The notes under the pieces: generated by a model
Databases searched by the model: none
Seen by the model: only the letters and a program-made list of their open reading frames with translations
Told to the model about the DNA's origin: nothing
Part shown: positions 7,557 through 16,753 of the stretch, in pieces
Layout: the number at the start of each line of letters is the position of its first letter
How positions within the stretch are numbered: position 1 is the first letter of the stretch
Assembly: GCA_022511225.1 (NCBI GenBank)
Contig: JAFLRZ010000004.1
Span: 1 to 64,000 of the forward strand
DNA length: 64,000 bases
Direction of reading: 5' to 3'
DNA from: Eubacterium sp.
GTDB taxonomy: Bacteria > Bacillota > Clostridia > Oscillospirales > Acutalibacteraceae
Program-made: the position numbers and the translations under genes

Positions 7557-8141
7557 CTATTTAGTATGCTCGTCGAGTGTTAGATAAAACGCCGGAAGGA
7601 AATTTTCCACAAAGTATTTTACCTCGTCAAGCTCGATTTCTGCAATTTTCTGCTCCTGAGCACTCAGGGCAATGTCAAACTCCTTGTTGCCCATTCTGTT
7701 TTCCTCAATGCACTTAATGAGCGCACTGATTTTGTCTGCTGCTTTGACAAGTTTCCACAGTTCCTTGTCTTCATCCTTGTGTTCAAAGAACGGTTCATAA
7801 TCCTGCCTGAACTCCTCAGGAAGCATAGAAAGCAGTCTGCACCCTGCAATATGCTCAATATCCTTGTATACATTCTGTATCTCATCATTATAATACTTAA
7901 CCGGAGTCGGCATATCGCCTGTGATTACCTCTGTAGTATCATGATAAAGCGCAAGCAAGGCGACCTTTTGAGCATCATAGTTTTTATCAAATTTCTTGTT
8001 GCCGATAACAGCAAGAGCGTGGGCAATAACGGCAACGCTGTGACTGTGCTCGGCAATATTTTCTGTTTTATTATTTTGCATTAAAGCCCATCGGTTGATG
8101 TTTTTCATTCGATTGACCATAGCAAAAAAATTACTGCTCAT
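7557..8141 (-). CDS. yfbR: HD-domain 5'-deoxynucleotidase, YfbR family
   Basis: A 194-residue HD phosphohydrolase. The family motifs are present: INRWALM near the N-terminus, ENIAEHSHSVA (first metal His), ALYHDTTEVITGDMPTPVKYYN (HD pair) and AADKISALIKC (distal Asp). YfbR enzymes hydrolyse deoxyribonucleoside 5'-monophosphates and balance nucleotide pools. The ATG lies inside the end of aspS, 11 bases of overlap, so it is translated from the hisS-aspS message by coupling. Confidence 0.88.
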   Translation of the reverse strand: MSSNFFAMVNRMKNINRWALMQNNKTENIAEHSHSVAVIAHALAVIGNKKFDKNYDAQKVALLALYHDTTEVITGDMPTPVKYYNDEIQNVYKDIEHIAGCRLLSMLPEEFRQDYEPFFEHKDEDKELWKLVKAADKISALIKCIEENRMGNKEFDIALSAQEQKIAEIELDEVKYFVENFLPAFYLTLDEHTK

Positions 8142-9927
8142 TATTTTCCTCCAACTGAGAAAGGTTTATTCCAAGCTCTTCAAGCTGAACGTCATCAATT
8201 GTGCTCGGCGCACCGCTCATAGGCTCGCTTGCATTCTGTACCTTCGGGAACGCAGTAACGTCACGCAGACTGTCTGCGCCGCAGATAATCATAGCGAGTC
8301 TGTCAAGACCGATACCCATACCGCCGTGAGGAGGTGAAGCGTAGTGATAAGCTTCAACAAGGAAGCCGAATTTAGCATCAATTTCCTCCTGCTCCATTCC
8401 GAGAAGCTCAAACATCTTATTCTGAAGCTGACAATCGGTAATTCTCATAGAGCCTGATGAAAGCTCCGTGCCGTTGAGCACAAGGTCAAACGCCTTTGCT
8501 CTTACCTTGCCCTTATCAGTGTCAAGATATTCAATACATTCCTCCATAGGCATTGTAAACGGATGGTGCATTGCAACCCATTCACCGCTCTCCTCATCTT
8601 GCTCAAAGAACGGCATTTCAGTAATCCAGAGGTAGTTCCATTTGCCCTCAGGAATAATGCCGAGCTCTTTTGCAACAACAAGACGAAGTGAGCCCATAAT
8701 TGAAAGAGCTGATGAAGTCTTGTCTGAAATAATAAATACACAGTCGCCCTTTTCGACGTTGAGCTTAGCTATAAGCTCTTCAAGCTCGCCGTCCTTTAAG
8801 AATTTACCAAAAGAGCAGTTAGGAGCTTCGTCTGCCCAGCGAATATACGCAAGACCCTTTGCACCGATACCTTTTGCGTGTTCGGTAAGCTTGTCAATCT
8901 TCTTTCTTGTATATACTGAAGAAGCACCTTTGGCAACAATCGCCTTAACACTTCCGCCGTCGGCAATAGCATTCTTGAAAACGACGAAATCAGTGCCGTC
9001 TGCCCATTTTGTAATATCGTTTATGAGCATATCAAAACGAGTGTCAGGCTTGTCCGAGCCGTACTTTTCCATAGCCTCGGCAAACGTCATTCTTGCAAGA
9101 GGCATAGGAACAGAAACACCGACTGTTTCCTCCATAAGCTTTTTAATAAAGCCCTCAGCCATTTCCATAATATCATCTGTATCTACAAATGACATTTCAA
9201 GGTCAATCTGAGTAAATTCAGGCTGTCTGTCTGCTCTTAAATCCTCATCCCTGAAACATCGTGCAAGCTGAATATATCTGTCAAATCCGGCTACCATACA
9301 AAGCTGCTTGTAAATTTGCGGAGATTGAGGGAGTGCATAGAATTTGCCGTTGTGCACACGGGAGGGAACAACGTAATCTCTTGCGCCCTCCGGTGTTGAT
9401 TTAATCATCATAGGTGTTTCAATTTCGATAAAATCGTTTGCATAGAAATATTCTCTCGCAATTTTAGCAATCTTATGGCGCATAAGAATATTCTGTGTAA
9501 GCTTTTGATTGCGAAGATTGAGATAACGGTATTTGAGTGTTACGTCATCACCGACCTTTTCGCTGTTTACAATTTCAAAAGGCGGGGTTTCAGCCTTTGA
9601 AACGATGCGAAAATCCTTGACGATAATTTCTATATCACCCGTAGGAAGCTCCTTGTTTTTGTTTTCTCTTTCGCAGACAGTACCCACTGCGGCAACAACG
9701 TATTCGCTTCTTACGCTTTGTGCCTTGGCAAAAATCTCTCTGTCCGTAGTATCGTTAAAAGAAAGCTGAATAAGACCTGTCCTGTCTCTTAAATCAATAA
9801 AAATAAGATTTCCCAAATCGCGCTGCTTCTGGCACCAGCCAAAGAGAGTTACCTCCTTGCCTGCATCTTCTATTCTTAATTCGTTGCAATAATTAGTCCT
9901 TTTAAGACCCTTGATTGAATCTGCCAA
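8131..9927 (-). CDS. aspS: Aspartyl-tRNA synthetase
   Basis: A 598-residue bacterial-type class II synthetase. It has the N-terminal anticodon-binding OB fold (EVTLFGWCQKQRDLGNLIFIDLRDRTGLIQ), class II motif 2 (ARCFRDEDLRADRQPEFTQ), the bacterial GAD insertion (about residues 280-420) and motif 3 (GMGIGLDRLAMI). Length is normal for the family. It charges tRNA-Asp (or tRNA-Asn too in organisms with a GatCAB route; not decidable here). It starts two bases after the hisS stop and overlaps yfbR at its 3' end. Confidence 0.96.
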   Translation of the reverse strand: MADSIKGLKRTNYCNELRIEDAGKEVTLFGWCQKQRDLGNLIFIDLRDRTGLIQLSFNDTTDREIFAKAQSVRSEYVVAAVGTVCERENKNKELPTGDIEIIVKDFRIVSKAETPPFEIVNSEKVGDDVTLKYRYLNLRNQKLTQNILMRHKIAKIAREYFYANDFIEIETPMMIKSTPEGARDYVVPSRVHNGKFYALPQSPQIYKQLCMVAGFDRYIQLARCFRDEDLRADRQPEFTQIDLEMSFVDTDDIMEMAEGFIKKLMEETVGVSVPMPLARMTFAEAMEKYGSDKPDTRFDMLINDITKWADGTDFVVFKNAIADGGSVKAIVAKGASSVYTRKKIDKLTEHAKGIGAKGLAYIRWADEAPNCSFGKFLKDGELEELIAKLNVEKGDCVFIISDKTSSALSIMGSLRLVVAKELGIIPEGKWNYLWITEMPFFEQDEESGEWVAMHHPFTMPMEECIEYLDTDKGKVRAKAFDLVLNGTELSSGSMRITDCQLQNKMFELLGMEQEEIDAKFGFLVEAYHYASPPHGGMGIGLDRLAMIICGADSLRDVTAFPKVQNASEPMSGAPSTIDDVQLEELGINLSQLEENNEQ

Positions 9928-9929
9928 CT

Positions 9930-11288
9930 TTATTCCTCCTCACCATTGTCATTGTTAAGTCCGAAAAGTGATTTGAAGTCAAATTCCTCGCCGTTAATTT
10001 CGAGCTCTTCAAGCTGTGATGACAGCGAGATATTGTAAAAACCGCTTACAAAGGTTTCAAGCGCAATTTCTGTTTCTTCGCCTGTAGCCATATTTTTAAG
10101 CTTTGCAATGCCGTCATCTACCTCGTTATCACCGATAACAAGGTTGTACTTTGCACCAAGCTTGTCTGCATATTTCATCTGAGCACGAAGTGAACGCTGA
10201 TTAAGGTCCATAAGTGCCGTAAAGCCTTCTGCTCTCATATCCTTTGCAATTTCAACAGCCTTGAGTGTAGCCTTTTCACCAAGCGCAACTATAAATAAAT
10301 CCGGAACAGACGGCTCAGGGAACGGAGCATTCTGCGCTTCCAAAAGCATCATAAGTCTTTCAAGTCCCATTGCAAAGCCTAATGACGGAGTTTTCTGTCC
10401 GCCAAGCTCATCAACGAGTCCGTCATATCTTCCGCCGCCGCAAACAGTGCCTTGTGCACCGATTGAATTTGAAACGAATTCGAACACTGTTTTTGTATAG
10501 TAATCAAGACCGCGGACAATTTTAGGATTGATTGTAAATTCTATATTCTGCGCCTTAAGATATTTCTGCACCATATCAAAATGCTCTCTGCACTCATCGC
10601 AAAGATAGTCGATAACGACAGGAGCATCCTTTGCTATATCGGAGCAAATCGGACTTTTGCAGTCAAGAATACGCATAGGATTTCTTTCAAGCCTTCCATT
10701 GCAGGTTTCACAAAGATCATCCTTTCTTGATGCAAAGTATTCCTTAAGCGCCTTGTGGTATTCTGCCCTGCAAGTCGGACAGCCGATTGAGTTAATCTCT
10801 AAGCTGAGCTCCTTAACCTCAAGACTGTCAAACACTGCCTTTGCAAGAGCGATAAGCTCAGCATCAGCAAGAGGGGACTGAGTGCCGAAGCACTCAACAC
10901 CAAACTGATGAAATTCTCTTAACCTGCCAGCCTGAGGCTTTTCGTATCTGTAGCAGGAGGTGAGGTAGCATACCTTTTGAGGTAAAGCCTCGTTACACAG
11001 TCCGTTTTCAAGATAAGAGCGAACTGCTCCTGCAGTGCCTTCAGGACGAAGAGTGATTGAGCGTCCACCCTTATCATCAAAGGTGTACATCTCTTTTTGA
11101 ACAACGTCTGTAGTATCTCCGACACCTCTTTGAAAAAGCTCTGTATGCTCAAAAACAGGTGTTCTTATTTCCTTATAGCCGAATTTTTCTGCTATATCAA
11201 GGCAGGTAGCTTCAATGTATTGATTTTTGTGTACTTCCTTAGGCAGCACATCCTTTGTGCCTTTAATCGCTTTTGTTACGAGTGCCAT
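9930..11288 (-). CDS. hisS: Histidyl-tRNA synthetase
   Basis: A 452-residue class II synthetase. Motifs: TLRPEGTAGAVRSYLENG, RYEKPQAGRLREFHQFGVECFG (motif 2 region), histidine-A loop IVRGLDYYTKTVFEF, GGGRYDGLVDELGG, and motif 3 GFAMGLERLMMLL. The anticodon-binding domain follows from about residue 330. The C-terminus carries an acidic extension (NNDNGEEE) a little longer than usual. GAGGATAAT precedes the ATG. It forms the hisS-aspS-yfbR unit read leftward. Confidence 0.96.
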   Translation of the reverse strand: MALVTKAIKGTKDVLPKEVHKNQYIEATCLDIAEKFGYKEIRTPVFEHTELFQRGVGDTTDVVQKEMYTFDDKGGRSITLRPEGTAGAVRSYLENGLCNEALPQKVCYLTSCYRYEKPQAGRLREFHQFGVECFGTQSPLADAELIALAKAVFDSLEVKELSLEINSIGCPTCRAEYHKALKEYFASRKDDLCETCNGRLERNPMRILDCKSPICSDIAKDAPVVIDYLCDECREHFDMVQKYLKAQNIEFTINPKIVRGLDYYTKTVFEFVSNSIGAQGTVCGGGRYDGLVDELGGQKTPSLGFAMGLERLMMLLEAQNAPFPEPSVPDLFIVALGEKATLKAVEIAKDMRAEGFTALMDLNQRSLRAQMKYADKLGAKYNLVIGDNEVDDGIAKLKNMATGEETEIALETFVSGFYNISLSSQLEELEINGEEFDFKSLFGLNNDNGEEE

Positions 11289-11588
11289 ATTATCCTCCTA
11301 TAATACAAGTACAAGGGCGACCATTGGTCGCCCACGGGCTATCGATAAACGGTCTGAAACACGCCAAAGTATTTGCAGTATTTCCGTTATGAATGCAGGG
11401 GCGAGCATTGCTCGTCATCCCTAATTTCAATAAGAAAAATGGCAGGAACATCGAGTTTCTGCCATTTTTGGCGTTTTTTGTCTTTTGCTCGGGGGAGCAG
11501 TACCATCGTACAGCTCCCACTCTCAAAATACAAAATTCAGTCCCATTTCTCAAAGCCTGTTTTGTGTAAAAATCTATAATTCACGTTT
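11289..11588. repeat. Palindromic-repeat spacer between mgsA and hisS
   Basis: A 300-base gene-free spacer with several inverted repeats: GGGCGACC/GGTCGCCC at 11315-11333, a related imperfect GGCGAGC/GCTCGTC at about 11400-11416, and GGGAGC..GTAC..GTAC..GCTCCC at 11493-11518. The first two share the layout GGGCGA(C/G)C-ATT-G(G/C)TCG and are much richer in GC than the surroundings, typical of dispersed REP-like palindromes. No gene was found in it. Confidence 0.6.
11435..11469 (-). terminator. Terminator after mgsA
   Basis: AAAAATGGCAG (11435-11445) pairs with CTGCCATTTTT (11459-11469); the A and T flanks allow it to act on either strand, and mgsA reads into it. Confidence 0.75.
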
Positions 11589-12005
11589 TTACTTTGCAGG
11601 GTTATATCTTGGATTAACTATTTCTCTCCACTCAAAGTCGCCTCTCTCAACACCTCTGATAAGTGCCTCTGCAGTGGCAATATTTGTTGCGTACGGAATA
11701 TTGTGAACGTCGCAAAGTCTGAGCAAATCATTGTCATTAGGCTCGTGAGGCTTTGGAGTAAGAGGGTCACGGAAGAAGACAAGTAAATCGATTTCATTAC
11801 AAGCTATTCTGCTTGCAACCTGCTGTCCTCCGCCCTGATTTCCTGCAAGAAAGCAGTTGATATTAAGGCCTGTTGCTTCCGATACCAGCTTACCGGTTGT
11901 GCCTGTAGCACAAATGTCGTGTCTGCTTATTATTCCGCAATATGCAATACAAAACTGAACAAGAAGTTCCTTTTTGGCGTCGTGGGCAATAAGTGCTATG
12001 TTCAT
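11589..12005 (-). CDS. mgsA: Methylglyoxal synthase
   Basis: A 138-residue protein with the family hallmarks: MNIALIAHDAKKE at the start, ATGTTGKLV (phosphate-binding), GNQGGGQQVASRI and LLVFFRDPLTPKPHEPND, which contains the catalytic Asp. The enzyme converts dihydroxyacetone phosphate to methylglyoxal plus phosphate and acts as an overflow valve when phosphate is short. It reads leftward after the elongasome cluster; 122 bases separate it from mrdA. GGAGGTTGTCCA precedes the ATG. Confidence 0.93.
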   Translation of the reverse strand: MNIALIAHDAKKELLVQFCIAYCGIISRHDICATGTTGKLVSEATGLNINCFLAGNQGGGQQVASRIACNEIDLLVFFRDPLTPKPHEPNDNDLLRLCDVHNIPYATNIATAEALIRGVERGDFEWREIVNPRYNPAK

Positions 12006-12127
12006 TGGACAACCTCCGTTATTTATTAAATAAACAATTTATTATATGGTAGTAGTTATATTATCATATAAAAAGCACTGTAGTCAACAAATAATTTATA
12101 ATTATTTAATAATTTACAGTTAAATAT

Positions 12128-14146
12128 TTACGGCAAAAGAGTTCCAAACTGCTGATTAGTCTTTGCATCAGTATTATTCTGATACCAGTATTTGATTATA
12201 CGAGAAGTCATTTCTGCCGTTTCAGAGCCTGAGCCGGCAAGCTCAACAACTGATGATACGGCAATTTCAGGATTTTTGTACGGAGCATATGTAATCAGGA
12301 AACCGTTGTTTCTCTTAATGCCATTTACTACAACCTCCGAAGTACCTGTTTTGCAGGCAACAGGTGTGTTGATTGCATCAAAAATAAGTGCAGGGCCGCC
12401 GCTCTGCGCAACCATACGCATACCTGTATGAACGTTGTCAAGCGTATTTGCATTAAGATTAAGCGATTCTTCAATAATACTTGACTTTTCTTCAACTATA
12501 CCTGTTGATGATTTGATTACGGATTTTACAAAGTGCATCTCGTATCTTGTACCGCCGTTTGCGATAGTTGAGCAGTAGTTTGCAAGCTGAAGAGGAGTAA
12601 AAAGATTGTCACACATACCGATTGCAGTTGTCATCGTATCACCGATTCTCCACTCGCCGCCCATTGCACGTCTGTTGTCAGGGGAGGAGAGTGTACCTGT
12701 TGATTCGGCAATCTCAACGCCTGTTTTTTGCCCAAGACCGTACGCAGATGCGTATTCATCTATCTTGTCAATACCGGTGTCGAGTGCACAGTGATAAAAG
12801 AACATATTACACGAATCTCTGAGAGCAGTTCTTACGTTTTCCGAGCCGTGAGCATTACCGTGAAGACACTTGAACGGTTGACCGAAAAATTCCTTTCTAC
12901 CCTCACAGACGTATATCTTGCTGTCTGTTATAGCTCCTGTTTCAAGCGAAGCAGTTGCAGTTACCGGCTTAAAAGTTGAGCCCGGTGCATATGTAGCCAT
13001 AGCAAATCTGCTCCAAAGAGGATTCCTTGAATTACCTGAAAGCTGTTTGTATTTTTTGTAGTAATCATTGAGATCGAAGGTTGGATATGACGCCGCCGCA
13101 AGCACCTCACCGCTGTTGCAGTCCTCAACCACCACTGCACCGGCAGAGGAATATGCATCAACCTTGTCGCAAACCCTTTTGAGCTGATTTTGTGCAAGCA
13201 CCTGCAAATCTCTGTCGATAGTAAGTACAACCGTGTTGCCCTGAACAGGCTTCTTTGTTACCTTTTCCGTAACGCTTCCGTCCTTGTGAATTGTGACTGT
13301 AAGCTCGCCTGCAGTGCCTTTAAGCTCAGTCTCCATAGCCCTTTCTATACCTGATTCACCAATCTGGTCTGTAATTTTATAGCCGTTATCCTTGTTTTGT
13401 TCGTATTCCTCGGCATTAATTTTTCTTACCGTGCCGAGAATGTGAGGTGCAATAGTGGAGTCAGCATATTCTCTGTATGCAACAACCTTTACGTCTGCAC
13501 CGAGATAGCTTTCCTGATCCTCCTTTATTTGAGCAACAGTCTTGTCGCTTACCTCGTCTGCAATAGTAACAGGGTTTTCATACGAAAAAAGAAGCCTTGT
13601 AAGCTCATATCTTACGTTGGCAATTTTGAGCGACATTTCCTGACTGTATCCCTCAATGCCGTACTTTTCAATCACTGCATCATAGCAATTCTGTGCAGTT
13701 GCATAGTGCTGAAGATTAAGCATATCGGCACTCTTCATCGTTTCAATAGCCTGCTCGTCGTCAGTGAATTTTATTTTTCCGTTTTTGCCGAATTCAAGAG
13801 GAAGATTACTTACAAATTCCTCCTTGTTTGCCTCAAAAAGCATAATGAGGTTATATATGATTTTATTTCTCTGCTCGTTTTCAGAGGATGACGGAAAGTA
13901 TATAGCATTAAGAATTATAGAATTTCCCTGCCTGTTTGTAACGAGTGAATTACCGTTTCGATCAACTATTTCTCCTCTTGCCGCTTCAATAGGAATGACG
14001 TAGCTTTCATCGTTATTATTGATTGATTCATAGTATTCATTGTCACGAATCTGTATCGTATAGAGGTTATATGCAAAGCCTATGACTACTGCAAAAATCA
14101 GTATCAGCGTAATAACACTTCTGCTGCTTTTGTATTTGCTTTTCAT
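12128..14146 (-). CDS. mrdA: Penicillin-binding protein 2, elongasome transpeptidase
   Basis: A 672-residue class B PBP. One N-terminal transmembrane helix (about residues 11-30), a dimerisation domain containing ARGEIVDRNGNSLVTN, then the transpeptidase with SxxK in PGSTFKP (Ser about 390), SxN in DSCNMFF and KTG in CKTGTSE. It cross-links peptidoglycan side-wall strands as partner of RodA. Context mreB-mreC-mreD-mrdA is the classical shape operon. rodA is not in the window. AAGGAGG at about 14153-14159 gives the start. Confidence 0.94.
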   Translation of the reverse strand: MKSKYKSSRSVITLILIFAVVIGFAYNLYTIQIRDNEYYESINNNDESYVIPIEAARGEIVDRNGNSLVTNRQGNSIILNAIYFPSSSENEQRNKIIYNLIMLFEANKEEFVSNLPLEFGKNGKIKFTDDEQAIETMKSADMLNLQHYATAQNCYDAVIEKYGIEGYSQEMSLKIANVRYELTRLLFSYENPVTIADEVSDKTVAQIKEDQESYLGADVKVVAYREYADSTIAPHILGTVRKINAEEYEQNKDNGYKITDQIGESGIERAMETELKGTAGELTVTIHKDGSVTEKVTKKPVQGNTVVLTIDRDLQVLAQNQLKRVCDKVDAYSSAGAVVVEDCNSGEVLAAASYPTFDLNDYYKKYKQLSGNSRNPLWSRFAMATYAPGSTFKPVTATASLETGAITDSKIYVCEGRKEFFGQPFKCLHGNAHGSENVRTALRDSCNMFFYHCALDTGIDKIDEYASAYGLGQKTGVEIAESTGTLSSPDNRRAMGGEWRIGDTMTTAIGMCDNLFTPLQLANYCSTIANGGTRYEMHFVKSVIKSSTGIVEEKSSIIEESLNLNANTLDNVHTGMRMVAQSGGPALIFDAINTPVACKTGTSEVVVNGIKRNNGFLITYAPYKNPEIAVSSVVELAGSGSETAEMTSRIIKYWYQNNTDAKTNQQFGTLLP

Positions 14147-14178
14147 ACTATAACCTCCTTTGCGAAATTTATTATCAG

Positions 14179-14700
14179 TTAAACTTCTGATTTATTAAGA
14201 TGTTTCTTTATCGGTTTAAGCACCGCCCAAATTAAGAGCGACACAACAGCAGTATAAACTGCACTTGGAATGTAGAAATAAAATAACGTGTCATATCCGC
14301 CGTCAATGCCCTTAATGATGATAAAGAAAAGCCAGTAAAAAATTACGTATATTACAGTGGACAATGTCGATGCAATAAGGTTTGTGACAAAAATATTTCT
14401 TGCGATATACGTTATCAGTACAGACGTTATGAAGCAAAAAAGTGCTATCATAATGCAGTTGAATCCCATATGAACAGGGGATGTCAGATCCCAGAGCAGT
14501 CCTGCAAAAAAACCAAGCAGACTGCCTGCAAGAAAATCCTCACCGCTTGCGAGAAATACTGCAAGAGGTATCAGTAAAAAGCATCTTGCACCTGCAATTT
14601 CGGGGAACAGACCTGATACGTTTTGCAGTAAATCGGCAACGATAATCATAACACAGTAGCAGACGTATTTAATTGTAAGCTGCTTTTTTGTCAGTTCCAT
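14179..14700 (-). CDS. mreD: Rod shape-determining protein MreD
   Basis: A 173-residue membrane protein with about five hydrophobic helices. The sequence is poorly conserved as in all MreD, but the FFAGLLWDLTSPVHMGFNCI stretch and position between mreC and mrdA make the call firm. It is a membrane component of the elongasome. Its ATG overlaps the mreC stop region by one base, which suggests coupled translation. Confidence 0.88.
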   Translation of the reverse strand: MELTKKQLTIKYVCYCVMIIVADLLQNVSGLFPEIAGARCFLLIPLAVFLASGEDFLAGSLLGFFAGLLWDLTSPVHMGFNCIMIALFCFITSVLITYIARNIFVTNLIASTLSTVIYVIFYWLFFIIIKGIDGGYDTLFYFYIPSAVYTAVVSLLIWAVLKPIKKHLNKSEV

Positions 14701-15551
14701 TACTCTGCCTCTTTTTGCCCATCAAATCCCGTAAGTACAAAACAACTGTCTATATCCGAAATATCAGTTCCGGGTTCGAGTACCCCGTAGGTGGAAATAT
14801 TTGTTTCCTCATCATTAATTTCTTTTACAGTGCCTATAACAATGCCCTTTGGCATAGTTGACGTTACACCTGCAGTTGCAATAATCGAGCCGTATGAAAT
14901 CTTTGTCGCGGAATCGAGATTTTCAAATTTGCAAAGTCCCTCCTTAGCAAGCTCTGCATCACCCGTAACGAAGCTGATTTCCTTTGACGTGATGTCATAC
15001 GCAGAAACTCCGCTGAAGGACGGGTCAATAATCGTGCATACGACGCTGTACGTTGGGTAAGTTTTTTCAACCTTACCTACAAGGTATTTACCGTAGAGAA
15101 CGGCATCACCGTCCTTCACGCCGTTTAATGCACCCTTGCTGATTGTAAATGAGCAGTATGGGTTTGCACTATCTCTTCCGATAACGCTTGCCTCAAGATA
15201 CTCAAATTCCTCGTTTTCGTCCTTTAGCTCAAGCGCTTCCCTGTATAGCTCATTCTGGGTTTTAAGATTGTTATAGTCAGTAAGCTGGCTTTGAAGATCA
15301 CCGATTTGCATTTGCAGTTCTTTAATTTTTTCGTTATACTCTTTGTTTCCCTTTGCACTGTCTGTAATTTTTTCTATGCCGTCTGCAAGCTTTGTTGCCG
15401 CCCAGTGAACAGGAGTAAATACAGTGCCTATAATGCCTGACTGCACCGATTCACTCACACCGCTTGCGGCGCATATAAGCATACCCACAAGAAGCAGGGA
15501 AATTATCGAAACGATTATTTTAAATCGAGTGCTTTTGAAAATGTCTTTCAT
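14700..15551 (-). CDS. mreC: Rod shape-determining protein MreC
   Basis: A 283-residue protein: transmembrane helix at residues about 10-28, a coiled coil at about 60-115 (KEYNEKIKELQMQIGDLQSQLTDYN...), then the two-barrel extracytoplasmic domain with VIGRDSANPYCSFTISKG and GDAVLYGKYLVGKVEKTYPTYSVVCTI. It organises PBP2 and RodA outside the membrane. Length and layout are typical of Firmicutes. Confidence 0.92.
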   Translation of the reverse strand: MKDIFKSTRFKIIVSIISLLLVGMLICAASGVSESVQSGIIGTVFTPVHWAATKLADGIEKITDSAKGNKEYNEKIKELQMQIGDLQSQLTDYNNLKTQNELYREALELKDENEEFEYLEASVIGRDSANPYCSFTISKGALNGVKDGDAVLYGKYLVGKVEKTYPTYSVVCTIIDPSFSGVSAYDITSKEISFVTGDAELAKEGLCKFENLDSATKISYGSIIATAGVTSTMPKGIVIGTVKEINDEETNISTYGVLEPGTDISDIDSCFVLTGFDGQKEAE

Positions 15552-15587
15552 TTTCCGTACCTTTCAATTTTATTCTTGTCTTGCTCT

Positions 15588-16568
15588 CTATCTTGCTCTT
15601 CTGAGCTTGACCGCTGTGCCGAGTGCGACACATTCTACAGGCTTTTCAGGAATATGTACTTCAATTTTTATAGATTCTGAAATAAGCTTTGCAAGTCCTC
15701 TTAAATTGCTTGTCCCGCCTGTAAGGTATACACCGCTGTAAATTATATCGGCGGCAAGCTCGGGTAGAGTTACTTCGAGCGTTTCCTTTATTGCGTCAAC
15801 AATCTGCGAAATCGGAGCTAAAAGCACTTCTCTGATATCCTTTGATGATACCTCAACACTCTTTGGAAGTCCGTCAATCAGATTTCTTCCTCTTACTTCC
15901 ATAGCTGCCTCGCCGTCATATTCCGATGCAGAGCCGATTTTAAGTTTGATTTCCTCAGCTGTGTTGCTTCCGATAAGCATATCGTGTTCTCTTTTCATAT
16001 AATCGATAATAGCTTCGTCAAGTGCATCACCGCCGACCTTAATGCTTTTGCACGCAGCTACTCCGCCAAGACTTACAACGGCAATATCACAAGTTCCTCC
16101 GCCGATGTCTACAACCATTGAGCCCTTTGCCTCGTAAACCGGAAGTCCTGCGCCGAGAGCGGCAGCCATAGGTGATTCGATAAGCTCAACATCCTGAGCA
16201 CCTGCCGAACGAACGGCATCCTCAACTGCTCTTCTTTCAACCTCGGTTACACCGCTCGGAATTGAAATAACAACTCTCGTTCTTGTAAAAAGACTTCTCT
16301 TACTTGAACGGTAAATAAAGCTTCTGAGCATATCGGACGTCATATCGAAGTCTGCGATTACACCGTCCTGAAGAGGCTTTACTGCCACGATAGAGCCGGG
16401 AGTTCTGCCTATCATGGACTTTGCTTCATCGCCTGTTGCAAGAACTCTTTTTGTCTTGACGTCAACTGCAACAACGCTCGGCTCGTTTATAACAACTCGT
16501 CCTCTTTTGTCGCAGACAATCGTGCTCGACGTGCCTAAATCAATACCCAAATCTCTTGAAAATAACAT
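15588..16568 (-). CDS. mreB: Rod shape-determining actin MreB
   Basis: A 326-residue bacterial actin. Phosphate 1 loop LGIDLGTSSTIV, connect 1 region, VVISIPSGVTEVERRAVEDA, phosphate 2 loop VVDIGGGTCDIAVVSLGG and the adenosine motif VYLTGGTSNLRGL are all present. It forms membrane-attached filaments that steer lateral wall synthesis. It is the first gene of the leftward mreBCD-mrdA cluster and is divergent from the MerR operon. Confidence 0.95.
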   Translation of the reverse strand: MLFSRDLGIDLGTSSTIVCDKRGRVVINEPSVVAVDVKTKRVLATGDEAKSMIGRTPGSIVAVKPLQDGVIADFDMTSDMLRSFIYRSSKRSLFTRTRVVISIPSGVTEVERRAVEDAVRSAGAQDVELIESPMAAALGAGLPVYEAKGSMVVDIGGGTCDIAVVSLGGVAACKSIKVGGDALDEAIIDYMKREHDMLIGSNTAEEIKLKIGSASEYDGEAAMEVRGRNLIDGLPKSVEVSSKDIREVLLAPISQIVDAIKETLEVTLPELAADIIYSGVYLTGGTSNLRGLAKLISESIKIEVHIPEKPVECVALGTAVKLRRAR

Positions 16569-16703
16569 AATCTTTTCCTACCTCTATATATAAATCTGCA
16601 TAATAATCCATTATATGTTTTATATTATATATTATCGCTTTAATTATAACAATAGCTAAATTGTAAATTTAAAATTTTTATGGTATACTTTTTTACAAAA
16701 TTA

Positions 16704-16734
16704 TTGACTTTTACCTTAGGTAAAAGTGTAAAAT
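16704..16734 (+). promoter_or_regulatory. MerR-type promoter with 19-base spacer and operator
   Basis: TTGACT (16704-16709), a 19-base spacer and TAAAAT (16729-16734). The spacer holds the perfect palindrome CTTTTACCTTAGGTAAAAG (16708-16726). A 19-base spacer with a centred dyad is the signature of MerR-family controlled promoters, where the regulator untwists DNA to align the hexamers. It directs the MerR gene itself. Confidence 0.82.
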
Positions 16735-16753
16735 TGCAGCAGGCGGTGAGATT

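Noticed and set aside
8642-9211. 189-codon plus-strand frame inside aspS
   Set aside because: Antisense to conserved synthetase sequence and without ribosome site or family resemblance.
13397-13891. 164-codon plus-strand frame inside mrdA
   Set aside because: Shadow of the transpeptidase gene; Cys/Phe-rich composition not typical of a coding gene here.
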